In this document: one piece after another, positions 51,901 through 60,100 of the stretch
How positions within the stretch are numbered: the stretch's first letter is position 1
Layout of the letters: every line of letters begins with the position of its first letter
Assembly: GCF_027744825.2 (NCBI RefSeq)
Contig: NC_071347.1
Coordinates: forward strand, 22,858,001-22,922,000
Source of the DNA: Synchiropus splendidus
Taxonomy: Eukaryota; Chordata; Actinopteri; Syngnathiformes; Callionymidae
Length of the DNA stretch: 64,000 bases
Direction of reading: 5' to 3'
The notes under the pieces: generated by a model
The model's database searches: none
What the model was told of the DNA's origin: nothing
What the model saw: the letters and a program-made list of their open reading frames with translations, nothing else
Translations under genes and position numbers: made by a program

Positions 51901-53354
51901 GGGGGTTGTGGTCCAGGTCTGATGTCGTCATGAGATAGAAACATTCGCTTCACTGCCGAGACCCCGCCTCTGCTCCAGTGCTGCTCGCTGCCTCCGCCCC
52001 TAAACCTGTGTGACCCCCGGCCGTTGCGGCGGCTAAGCTAGCATCACTGGACCAAAGGCAGGGATCCACGGCTGGAACCCGCTGCTTCTAGAGGTCATGT
52101 GAGGGAGAGGTAGCGCGGCGGCGCCTCATGTAACACGGCGTGATGTCATCACCCCATCAGACGGCCGACATGGTGCATGTTAGAGAGGAAGGCCATGTTG
52201 TGAACTCATCACAGACTAATCCCGACCCGGCTCAGGCAGACAGCCACTGTTCCTCCTCTTACCTCTGACCCTGCTTAGCTCCCCGACATCCAGCTGCTCG
52301 AGTTAGACCCTCACGTGACCCCCCCGCCTCCAGCCGCTCCCTCTGCGACTCCCGTGCTCCGTAGCCAGACGCCTGGAACACACGCAGGTGTTGACCCGGG
52401 CCAAATCCGAACCCCAGCACGTCCAGACCCAGATGTAGCCCAGCCGGGCTTGGACCCTAACTGAAACAGCGTACCCCTCGTCTCCGCCAGAGCTCCCTCC
52501 TCTAGAAGAGACAGGAGGTCAATGGCTGGCTTTGGAGGGGCCGGAGCGCTTAAGTTTCATCAATGGTAGGTCAACGCCGCTCGCCTTCGCCCTCGGGACC
52601 GTCGCGGGAGCGCCACCTTGCCCCACTGACATGTTGGACCTGTTGGTTCGGAGGTTTGCCCCGAGGCTGGGATCAGAGGGACTCCCTCAGAGGTCATAGA
52701 GAAAGGAGGGAAGACAACAGGTTCGACGGAGTCAGTTGACCGGATCCCAGTCAGAGTCATTCAATAAGAGTTTGAGTTTCACACGGTTGATAAAAGAATC
52801 TTGAAAGACGAAATAATTCAGATCAAAACCTGGAGGATCAGAAAGGAAATGGATTTTAAAACATAACTGTATTCAAACTGGGAATTTGAAGGTCACCGAA
52901 AGGTCGTGCACAGAAATCTGGGAAGAACAAAAAAGTATTTTTAAATGGTCCGTAAGATCCGATTTTAAATTCTTGATATTTCAATAGTAGAATGACCATG
53001 AATGAAGTGTGAAACAGGAGTTTTCTCCGAGGTCTGGGGTCGGTGCAGAAGATCCCGCACCTGCTCGTCTGAGTCTGACCTCCCCAGACGTGGAGGTCGC
53101 AGTGGCTCAGACTCTGCCGTCTGCTCTCTCCACCATCACGGTCTTGTAGTCGCTAAGCTGCTCGCTGAACGTCTCACATCATCACCACTAATGGAGTAAC
53201 GCATGAGCCTTAACCTGTTAGCCACGTTAGCTCGCGCCGCTAAAGCTGCAGGGCGGGTCATGATGGTGTGTGTCTGTGTGTTTCAGTGGAGAACGGAGAA
53301 CACTGCGACTTCACTGTGCTGCGCAACATGTTGATCAGGTGAGGACCGCCGCTG

Positions 53355-53392
<38 letters not shown>

Positions 53393-53987
53393 CGCTCGCT
53401 GACACTCCTCTGCTGCGCAGGACTCACATGCAAGACCTGAAGGACGTCACCAACAACGTTCACTACGAGAACTACCGCAGCAAGAAGCTGGCAGCCGTCA
53501 CCTGCAACGGCGTGGACAACACCAAGACCAAGGGCCAGCTGACCAAGTAAGACCCCAGCCCGAGTCTGCCGCCGCCTCCACTCCCCCCGAGTGACCCGCT
53601 GTGATTGGTCCACAGGAGTCCGCTGGCTCAGATGGAGGAGGAGCGACGGGAGCATGTGATGAAGATGAAGAAGATGGAGGCCGAGATGGAGCAGGTCTTT
53701 GAGATGAAGGTGAAGGAGAAGAAGCAGAAGCTGAAGGACTCTGAGGCCGAGGTGAGTGAGGGGAGCCGGGGGGTCGGGAGGGGTCTGTGGTCTCTGCTGA
53801 TTGGTGTTGACGGAGCGTGTGCCACTGTTGCAGCTGGAGCGACGTCATGAGCAGATGAAGAGGAACCTGGAGGCTCAGTACAAGGAGCTGGAGGAGAAGA
53901 GACGAGTGTTTGAGGACGAGAAGGCCAACTGGGAGGCCCAGCAGAGAATACTGGAGCAGCAGAAGCTGGACGCCTCCAAGTCAGTCT

Positions 53988-54018
<31 letters not shown>

Positions 54019-54502
54019 TATCCCTGTGGGGACTTGCCATCACCCTCTCCCCATTCTCTCCCCGTAAACCTCACCTTCCAAAACACAAGGCTCACCTGAA
54101 CCAGGACTCTGAACCAGACTGAACCCAGTTAGAATCACCCAGTTACTTTGAAATCTTCATCCTTAAATTGGGGTTTGGACCTCTGGGGACCGGCAAAAGG
54201 TCCCCACAAAGACATAAGGGCCCCACACAAGGATCGTGTGTTGTCAGGAATTGGTCTCCACAATGCCATATGAACAAGCCCACTCACACACATATCTCTA
54301 GCCTTGTGGGGACCCAACCATCCAAAACACATGGCTCACCTGAACCAGGACTCTGAACCAAAATGGAACCCAGTTAGAATCCCCCAGTTATTTGGAAGTT
54401 TGAACCCTCACATTGAGGCTTAACCTGGTGGGATTAACGTGGCGTCGCTTGTGTGTCTGCAGGACGATGGAGAAGAACAAGAAGAAGGGGAAGATCTTCT
54501 AA
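27968..54502 (+). CDS. septin7: Septin-7, thirteen coding exons
   Basis: GTP-binding filament protein. SEPT7-group subunits end the hetero-oligomer that polymerises into septin filaments at the cortex, cleavage furrow and cilium base. Coding join: 27968-28006, 31085-31184, 42839-42945, 47326-47426, 47497-47631, 49796-49913, 49990-50082, 50729-50825, 53287-53338, 53421-53546, 53616-53751, 53834-53979, 54463-54502; all GT-AG and in phase, giving 429 residues (human 437). The P-loop GESGLGKS is at residues 47-54, DTPG at 103-106 and AKAD at 184-187. The septin unique element includes [19 protein letters not shown], and a charged C-terminal coiled coil ends in KNKKKGKIF. The near-identity to mammalian septin-7 and its C-terminus separate it from other septin groups. 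Teleosts have paralogues; I cannot say which copy this is. The first exon is short and unlike the mammalian N-terminus. Confidence 0.97.
28007..31084 (+). other. septin7: septin7 intron 1
   Basis: About 3.1 kb of non-coding DNA with no other gene evident. AT-rich at 28790-29000. Confidence 0.7.
31085..31184 (+). CDS. septin7: septin7 coding exon 2
   Basis: Encodes [20 protein letters not shown] and [11 protein letters not shown]. The acceptor is a tandem CAGCAG, so splicing may start at 31085 or 31088 and add or skip one Gln. Ends before GTAAGT, phase 1. Confidence 0.95.
33610..33960. promoter_or_regulatory. Possible conserved non-coding element in septin7 intron 2
   Basis: Non-repetitive, moderately AT-rich DNA with AGATAAG (GATA-like), two CAGCTG E-boxes and GATTAA/TAATGA cores. 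No coding frame is maintained. Inference from texture only. Confidence 0.3.
36986..37011. repeat. (AC)13 microsatellite
   Basis: Uninterrupted AC units. Confidence 0.95.
39071..39427. mobile_element. hAT-type non-autonomous transposon
   Basis: The left end CAGTGGTTCCCAAAG and right end GTTTGGGAACTAGTG are near-inverse copies of the classic hAT terminus. The flanking octamers GTCTAAGT (39063-39070) and GTCTCAGG (39428-39435) match at 6 of 8 positions, consistent with an aged 8-bp target duplication. There is no transposase frame. Confidence 0.75.
40230..40400. promoter_or_regulatory. Possible conserved non-coding element in septin7 intron 2
   Basis: Complex DNA with TTTAATTAAATATTGG and GTAAATAGACTAATGAGC (homeodomain- and forkhead-like cores). 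Inference from motif density only. Confidence 0.22.
42080..42150. mobile_element. hAT (Charlie-like) terminal fragment
   Basis: A stretch of GGCCTGATTCAGCCCCCAGG-type sequence recalls hAT termini seen near 897 and 12780. The fragment is short, with no boundaries. Confidence 0.3.
42839..42945 (+). CDS. septin7: septin7 coding exon 3 (P-loop)
   Basis: Follows TTGTCCTCAG. The codon split across the intron makes Gly47 of GESGLGKST. Encodes [20 protein letters not shown] and RIKKTVQ. Ends before GTGAGC, phase 0. Confidence 0.97.
42946..47325 (+). other. septin7: septin7 intron 3
   Basis: 4.4 kb of non-coding DNA. (TG)n at 45802-45815 and (GT)14 at 45961-45988. No other gene is evident. Confidence 0.75.
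45961..45988. repeat. (GT)14 microsatellite
   Basis: Uninterrupted GT units. Confidence 0.95.
47326..47426 (+). CDS. septin7: septin7 coding exon 4
   Basis: Follows TGTTGCAG. Encodes [20 protein letters not shown] then [13 protein letters not shown], containing the G3 motif. Ends in TG before GTCAGC, phase 2; the split codon becomes TGC (Cys). Confidence 0.97.
47497..47631 (+). CDS. septin7: septin7 coding exon 5
   Basis: Follows TTCGCCTCAG. Encodes [20 protein letters not shown] then [20 protein letters not shown] and PSGHG. Ends before GTAGGT. Confidence 0.97.
47632..49795 (+). other. septin7: septin7 intron 5
   Basis: Dominated by the pyrimidine tract at 48358-48773. The rest is AT-rich non-coding DNA. 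Confidence 0.85.
48358..48773. repeat. septin7: Pentanucleotide pyrimidine tract (CTCCT)n then (CTTCT)n
   Basis: Almost uninterrupted pyrimidine on the plus strand for about 410 bp; the only purines are a few bases at the edges, such as the G at 48372. The left half is mainly the TCCTC unit; from about 48550 it switches to TTCTC. It ends CTCTCCTCAG, which reads as a splice acceptor. Translations rich in Ser/Leu/Phe or Arg/Glu across it are repeat artefacts. Confidence 0.97.
49796..49913 (+). CDS. septin7: septin7 coding exon 6
   Basis: Follows GACCCTTCAG. Encodes [20 protein letters not shown] then [19 protein letters not shown], containing the G4 AKAD motif. Ends before GTGCGG, phase 0. Confidence 0.97.
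49990..50082 (+). CDS. septin7: septin7 coding exon 7
   Basis: Follows ACTTCCTCAG. Encodes [20 protein letters not shown] then [11 protein letters not shown]. Ends before GTAGCG, phase 0. Confidence 0.96.
50083..50728 (+). other. septin7: septin7 intron 7
   Basis: GC-rich at first, then AT-rich. No feature recognised. Confidence 0.8.
50729..50825 (+). CDS. septin7: septin7 coding exon 8
   Basis: Follows TCTCTGTAG. Encodes [20 protein letters not shown] then [12 protein letters not shown]. Ends before GTACGT, phase 1. Confidence 0.97.
50826..53286 (+). other. septin7: septin7 intron 8
   Basis: 2.5 kb non-coding. There is a short pyrimidine-rich stretch at 51170-51330 and AT-rich DNA at 51530-51800. 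No other gene recognised. Confidence 0.75.
53287..53338 (+). CDS. septin7: septin7 coding exon 9
   Basis: Follows GTGTTTCAG. Encodes [17 protein letters not shown]. Ends in AG before GTGAGG, phase 2. Confidence 0.95.
53357..53389. repeat. (CA)16 microsatellite
   Basis: Uninterrupted CA units inside the 82-bp septin7 intron 9, making up a large share of it. Confidence 0.95.
53421..53546 (+). CDS. septin7: septin7 coding exon 10
   Basis: Follows CTGCTGCGCAG. Encodes [20 protein letters not shown] then [20 protein letters not shown]. Ends ACCAA before GTAAGA. Confidence 0.96.
53616..53751 (+). CDS. septin7: septin7 coding exon 11
   Basis: Follows TGGTCCACAG. Encodes [20 protein letters not shown] then [20 protein letters not shown], the start of the coiled coil. 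Ends before GTGAGT. Confidence 0.97.
53834..53979 (+). CDS. septin7: septin7 coding exon 12
   Basis: Follows CTGTTGCAG. Encodes [20 protein letters not shown] then [20 protein letters not shown], coiled coil. Ends CCAA before GTCAGT. Confidence 0.96.
53988..54015. repeat. (CA)14 microsatellite
   Basis: CA units beginning 8 bp inside septin7 intron 12. Confidence 0.93.
54014..54436 (+). repeat. Dispersed GTGGGGAC-type fish repeat, copy C (two units)
   Basis: Two tandem units share CCTTCCAAAACACAAGGCTC / CCATCCAAAACACATGGCTC, GAACCAGGACTCTGAACCA and GTGGGGAC. It fills most of intron 12 of septin7. Confidence 0.75.
54463..54502 (+). CDS. septin7: septin7 coding exon 13 (C-terminus)
   Basis: Follows GTGTCTGCAG. 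Encodes [12 protein letters not shown] then TAA, matching the mammalian septin-7 tail. Confidence 0.97.
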
Positions 54503-54529
54503 GGAGACGCAGACGCGTCACACTCAGAA

Positions 54530-54569
54530 CACACTCACACACACACACACACACACACTCACACACACT
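54530..54569. repeat. Interrupted (CA)n microsatellite
   Basis: CA units with short ACTC interruptions in the septin7 3' UTR. Confidence 0.9.
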
Positions 54570-54740
54570 AATGCCAGTCGTAACGGCGCACACGTCAGAG
54601 GAGACCTCGCCGCCTCAGATGTCGCATGTTCCTGTGAAATTCTATTTTCTACCGAGCCGGAGGAAAGGACACCAGAGTGGATATGAGCGAGGGGCTGCAG
54701 GAGAGCAAGTGAGGAGGGAAGATGCAAGTGGGGTTGGAGA

Positions 54741-54758
54741 CCACACACACACACACAC
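54741..54758. repeat. (CA)9 microsatellite
   Basis: Nine CA units in the septin7 3' UTR. Confidence 0.9.
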
Positions 54759-55752
54759 TCCAGATTACAGGTCACAGTGCCATTTCACTGTAGCATTGTG
54801 ATGAGTGGAGTGGTCACACCAGGCAGAGGGTGAGGCAGAGTCCAGATTAACACAGATTACCTGCTGGGAAAATCATGATTCTGTCTTTCCAGTGTTGGAA
54901 ACTTTGGCCTGACGTCAGAAAGAGAAACAACTCACGCTGCCATCTTTTGTTTTTAAACCTCACTGGTCAGATTACGCAGATAATCTGTCACCCTTTTATG
55001 ATTGTTGATATTAAATGAGTGTCTGATCTCAACCAAGGAGCATCTTCGTGTAACCTGCTGATTCAAACTTCAGAGGCCAAATGGACTAATCCATGTGTTT
55101 ACACACCTGAGTACAGGAGCCTGCTCTCTTGACTCTTTAATCCAGACTGATAGCATTTTATTCACTTGAAGTTGTCGAGCGACATGATCATCGGAACTGT
55201 AATAACCTTCAAAACTAGTTTAATGCTTTGTTCTTAAGTGTTTTTTCATACATTCATGTCTTAAATTGAAGTGAGAAAACAAAATGAAAGTGGCTGTGGG
55301 AGTGGGATTAGGGATTATGACACCGAAAAATCAGATCTGACTGAAGAAGTCAGATTACCTGGTGTGACGTGGTGTTGACAGTGTTTGGTCCCAGTTTGAG
55401 ATTAACATAGAGACTATTGGACCGGACTCTGGGAGGAGACAGGAAAATGCAGTTCAAAATAAAGTCCATTTTAATCCACAATACTTTGGATGACATTTCT
55501 GGTTACGTGATGTTTAGAATGTCAGATCATCCAACTTTTCTGAAAACTCATTATTCCATTTAGATGAGGCAATTTAATTGATCTCCCCGTTGAAAGTCAT
55601 TGGTGAAGTCTGCAGGCGTGTGCGGTTCTGCTGGACGCGCGCGTGCGTGTGCGCGTGTGACCGCTGCAGCGAGCGTCGGCCGTTTGACACGAGAGGATCT
55701 GTCCAGAGGTGACGTCCTGTGGTCCGTGGCGTGTTTCTGAGGACGTTCAGTC

Positions 55753-55758
55753 AATAAA
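55753..55758 (+). terminator. septin7: Candidate proximal septin7 polyadenylation signal
   Basis: AATAAA followed by an A-rich, then T-rich stretch, about 1.25 kb after the stop. Confidence 0.5.
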
Positions 55759-56196
55759 AAAAGTATATTTTTAAACCTCTCCGTCTGGCGGGATGACAGC
55801 GCCACCTGCCTGCTGGGACTCGACTAGCGAGGCAGCGGTTCATTTCCAGTTTGACGCCGAGGAAACTTCGATATCGTGTGTGTGTGTTTTCTTTTCCTAT
55901 ACTGACGAGTTCTCCCTGTCGGTACCAGACGAGGCGGAGGCGGGACAGGCGCGCCTGCTGCTCCCTGCTTCGCCTCCGATGACGATGTCGTGTACATACG
56001 TTCTTCCTGCAGTTACTGCGTCACTTCCTCCCGAGAGCTTCCTGCGCTCACACTTCCTGTATCCACATAGATATCTACGCTTGGATGGATTTGTTTTCTC
56101 TTGTAATATTTACTTTTTTATATATATATATATATTTGTTCACCCTTCTGTTGTTTATCCAGTGTCTTCTCTCTCTCACTGTACATGGCTGTTATG

Positions 56197-56202
56197 ATTA
56201 AA
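56197..56202 (+). terminator. septin7: Candidate distal septin7 polyadenylation signal
   Basis: ATTAAA following TACATGGCTGTTATG, about 1.7 kb after the stop. Similar TACATGGCTGTTATGATTAAA contexts are common at vertebrate 3' ends. Confidence 0.5.
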
Positions 56203-56215
56203 GATGACAAGGTCC

Positions 56216-56650
56216 ACGCTGCACTCCTTCGTCATGTTTCATTTGGGTTGGATCGTTCCCTGTCGTTGAGAAGAACTCGTTGCACCAACATTGTCCGCCG
56301 CTAGATGGAGTCGAAAGAACTGTGCAAACACGAGCGTCACGTGTAAAGATGCCGATCTGTTCTCTATCATGAATTACTTCGACTTTCTTTATTGTCATTG
56401 TACAAAAACATATCACTGTGTAATGGCAACGACATTTCGGTCTGAGGCCTCCAGGTTTCCAAAAACTATCTGTCCAAAATAAATAAATGTCACACAAATA
56501 CAAAATGTGTGTATATATATATATATATATAATTGATATTTATTTATAATTGTATAAATAATTATTGTCCAAAAATTGCGCTAATTACGTTAAACCTAAA
56601 TTAATGCGTTCGATGATTTGGGCGCCACTTTACGTCACGTCGCAGTACCA
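56216..56650. other. Intergenic DNA between septin7 and znf276
   Basis: Contains a fragment like the fish interspersed sequence CTTTATTGTCATTGTAC at about 56390 and a (TA)10 tract at 56512-56531. No gene seen. Confidence 0.6.
56512..56531. repeat. (TA)10 microsatellite
   Basis: Uninterrupted TA units. Confidence 0.95.
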
Positions 56651-56657
56651 GTCTTGA

Positions 56658-56670
56658 CCGCCAGGTGGCG
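56658..56670 (+). promoter_or_regulatory. CTCF-like motif upstream of znf276
   Basis: CCGCCAGGTGGCG matches the CTCF core. It lies at the boundary between AT-rich intergenic DNA and the CpG-rich znf276 promoter. Confidence 0.45.
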
Positions 56671-56679
56671 ACATAGCCC

Positions 56680-57160
56680 GCAGTGCGACCCATCCTGTTC
56701 TACTTCCGGGTTCTGATGTTTACATCGGCGGCTGAACCCCAGGTCCGGAGTCGGAGCCGCCCAAAGTCGTCCCTCTGGTTCCGAGCCTCATTCCACCTGG
56801 ACCGGGCCGCCCGCTGAAGATTCGGTCGGAGGGACGTCTCCAAGGTAACGCCTCCACCGCTTTACGAGCAGCCCGAAGCTAACCAGCTAGCACATGCTAA
56901 GCGAAGCGGCAGTTCACTCGGCGTCTTCCACCGTGACGTGAGAAGCTCGCGCGCACCAGTGCGAAGCCTCGGGTGAAACGCGCCTCACCCGGAGAGTTTG
57001 CCTCTTTCATCCTGGACCCGTCGTGTTTCAGCAGCAGAGCTGAGGATGAGGAAGCGACTCCGCCAGACCAGAGCGTCCGCAGAGGAGCGCGAGAGCCCCG
57101 GGAGCGGCGAGCGTCCGCGGGAGGCTGCGGCTCCTCCGAGCAAGTCCAAGTCCTCGGGTG
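56680..57160 (+). promoter_or_regulatory. znf276: CpG-rich znf276 promoter, 5' UTR and first exon region
   Basis: High CpG content with no TATA box. A probable untranslated exon ends CTCCAAG at 56844 before GTAACG, and the coding exon may start after GTGTTTCAG at 57030. Both splice sites are inferred. Confidence 0.5.
57046..57157 (+). CDS. znf276: znf276 coding exon 1
   Basis: ATG opens MRKRLRQTRASAEERESPG, basic and poorly conserved. Ends before GTGAGT, phase 1. No other ATG in frame lies just upstream. Confidence 0.82.
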
Positions 57161-60100
57161 AGTCCGCGCCTGGTGCTCTGACACGCGGGTTCACCTGCCG
57201 ATCTGGCTCCGGGTCCGTTTCCTCCTGATGTCAGCACGTGCGAGGCCGCCGCCTTCAGGTGCCGCATCGTTTGCTCCCTCGAGTCGCTTGAGCTTGAACC
57301 GCCGTCTCCTTGTACGAGGTCAGAAGGTCAGCGGGCCTCAGTGAGACCGCAGTTGACCTCAGTTGACCTCTGATCAGAGACTCTGCTCCCTGTTTTCTCC
57401 TGTCACGAGCAGCAGCTTGTTGACATCAACTGAACTGTGGACCAGCGTCAGCTGAAGAAGGTCCACAGGTGCGTGAAGGAGGTCCACAGCTGGAGAACCG
57501 ACCTGGAGCCTGTGTCTTAGATGGTTCTGGGTTCAAGTCTCAATGTACTTTTACATGAATGTTAAGTCTTTATTCATCAGTTTAAGCGTCAGTGGAGTGA
57601 AAGACACTTGTGTGGTGGATGAGATGTGTTGAAGCCCGGACGTGGATTTTCCCGCTGTGTCTGTCGTGGTGAAGCCGTGCGGCTGGTTCTGCGCCGGTGA
57701 CCCGTGTCCCGCCCCCCCACAGGTCGCGTGTCCGCCACCGTCTGCAGGCTCTGTCACGGCAGGTTCTCCCCCCGGAGCCTGCGCCACGCCTTCGTCACGC
57801 TGCCCGAGGACCCGGCCGACGTCCCGGACGAGGAGTCGGACGGCGCCGTCCAGTCGGACCTGCTGTTCCACACGGACTTCCAGCAGCTGGTGGGGGTGCC
57901 GCTGGACCGCGACCCGCATCTGTCCGACTACATCTGCAAGAAGTGCCACGCCAAGTTCTACAAGTGCCACAACATCCTGAAGCGCTTCCTGCAGAGGGTC
58001 AACCTCCCCCTGGTGGAGACGGAGGGCGGCGGCAGGTGAGCTCGCCACGCTGGCTCCGCCCCTTCTGAAGGCGTTGACGGAGTCTGTGATCCAGCAGGAC
58101 GCCGCCTCGCGAGGCCGACCCGGACCCGGCGGCCTTCTGTCCTCGGGTGACCCCCAGCTTCTCCTCCGACTCCAAGTGTCTGCACCGCCTGGTCTCCTGG
58201 GCCCATCACCACGCCGAGGCCTGCCGCTACTGCCCCAACCTGAAGGAGGTGCTGGAGGGCCGCTGCCTGGGCTCCGTCAGGGCCGTCTGGGGCTGCGTGG
58301 AAGGACACTGCTACACCATGGATGCCCGCTGCTCCGTGCCGCCGCCGCCGCCGCCCCTCTGGATGACCAGCGGCCGAGCCGCCGGGCAGGAGGACGGCGG
58401 GGGGGCGGGGTCCGAGCCCGAGGAGGAGGAGGAGGAGGAGGAGGGGGGGACGAAGGGAAAGTCCGGAGCGGAGAGCGACGCCCTGTTCGGTCCAGCTGCA
58501 GCCTCTGAGCTGAGCCCAGACCTGTGGAGCACCAGAGACGGTGAGTCCCGCCGACGGCTCTCCTCCACACACACACGTGTCTCACTATCCTTGTGAGGAC
58601 CTCTCCTGGCCATCACCCTTTCCCCTGCCTCTCCCCCTGAACACATGACTCACCTGGACCAGGACTGAGACCCAGTTATTTTGAGGCTTGAACCCTCAAT
58701 ATGAGGCTGAACCTTGTGGGGACCTGCCAAACTGTCCTCACTCTGTTGATTTAAAACTCACGTAGGTTCTCACAACAGTACAAGAACATACACGTCATGT
58801 GACCTGGAGCCTTCAGTCTCCCCAGCTGATCCGAGATTCTTGTCTCCAGTTTTCCCCGCTGAGGTCACTGCAGGTCGACTGGACGAGCGGCAGGTGGACG
58901 GCAGCCTCTCGGAGCGGTGAGTTCCTCTTCATCGTCCTCACACTCTTCGTCAGTGGAGTGTGTGTGTGTGTTTTTATACTGCCTCATGCGGACCAATTCC
59001 TGACAAAACATTGATCTTGTGTGTGTGCAGAGCGGCGTCGGAGGACGTGTGTGACAGGGGGGATCTGGTCAGCTGGTCTGACGCCGAGCAGTCGGAGCCG
59101 TCGCCAAAGAAGAGGTGAGTCCCGCCCGGAGTCCAGCCCCAAACCTGAGCTGAGCTAAAGGCCTGGACCTCTGCAGGTCCCGGAACGGTCCCACCGCCCG
59201 GCCCAAGGCGCAGCAGGAGCCCAAAGTCCGAAAGAAGCCCGGACCCAAACCCGGCTGGAAGAAGAAGTTCAAGACCAAAGGGTGAGACGGAGGTGCCGGT
59301 CCGGTCCGGAGCGGAACCGGAGCCGGGTTGTAACCGAGGTTCTCGCTGTGGTCAGGGAGGAGCTGCCCAACATCTACAAGTGTCCTTACGCCGGCTGCAC
59401 GGCCGTCTACAAAGCACCGGAGGGTCTGAAGGTCAGCGCCTCAGCAGTGAAGTCTGTAGTGTCGGTGAAGCTTGATGAACCTTGACACACACGTGTCTCC
59501 ACCAGAAACACATCCGGGAGCATCACGAGGAGGTGAGGGAGCGACCCTGCCCTCATCCCGGCTGCAACAAGGTCTTCATGATCGACCGCTACCTGCAGAG
59601 GCACCTCAAGCTCATACACACAGGTACACACACACACACACACACACACTCGCTCTGTCCTTGTGGGGACCTCTCCCCCTCAACACCTGCACCAGAACTG
59701 TGGACCAGACTGAGACCCAGTTATTCTGAGGTTTGAACCCTCATATTCAGGCTCGACTTTGTGGGGACCTGCCAAATGTCCCCAAGACAAGGATAGTGTT
59801 TTGTGAAGAATTGAAAATTGAAAGTAGGATAAACGAGCCCACACACTGGAGAGACTCACTAGCCGGAAGACATTGAACACCAACACCACGTTGAGAACAC
59901 CTTTCTCAGTCCCTCCAGCAGATGGCGATGTTGTGATCCTGCCACTTCTGCGAGGCGCTGTCGTTCTTTCCAGTCCCTCCTTGTTGAGGTCACGTCACGT
60001 GCGATGCCCACAAATCTTGCTGCCTTGGGTTGTGATTCGGACGTGAAGGATCCTGAATGTCTAACTTCCCATGGTTGAAATGTAGAATAGAGGGAAGTAA

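Larger units (their letters stand above)
53980..54462 (+). other. septin7: septin7 intron 12
   Basis: Filled by a (CA)n tract at 53988-54015 and dispersed repeat copy C. Confidence 0.85.
54503..56215 (+). other. septin7: septin7 3' UTR (inferred)
   Basis: No further gene frame. It carries (CA)n at 54530-54569 and 54741-54758. Poly(A) signals AATAAA (55753) and ATTAAA (56197) suggest alternative ends. Confidence 0.6.

Noticed and set aside
55793..56197. 134-codon frame after septin7
   Set aside because: Lies in the septin7 3' UTR next to poly(A) signals, with low-complexity composition and no family match.
57530..57540. GGTTCAAGTCT, like the B box of a tRNA or SINE
   Set aside because: No matching A box at the right distance and no cloverleaf could be drawn.
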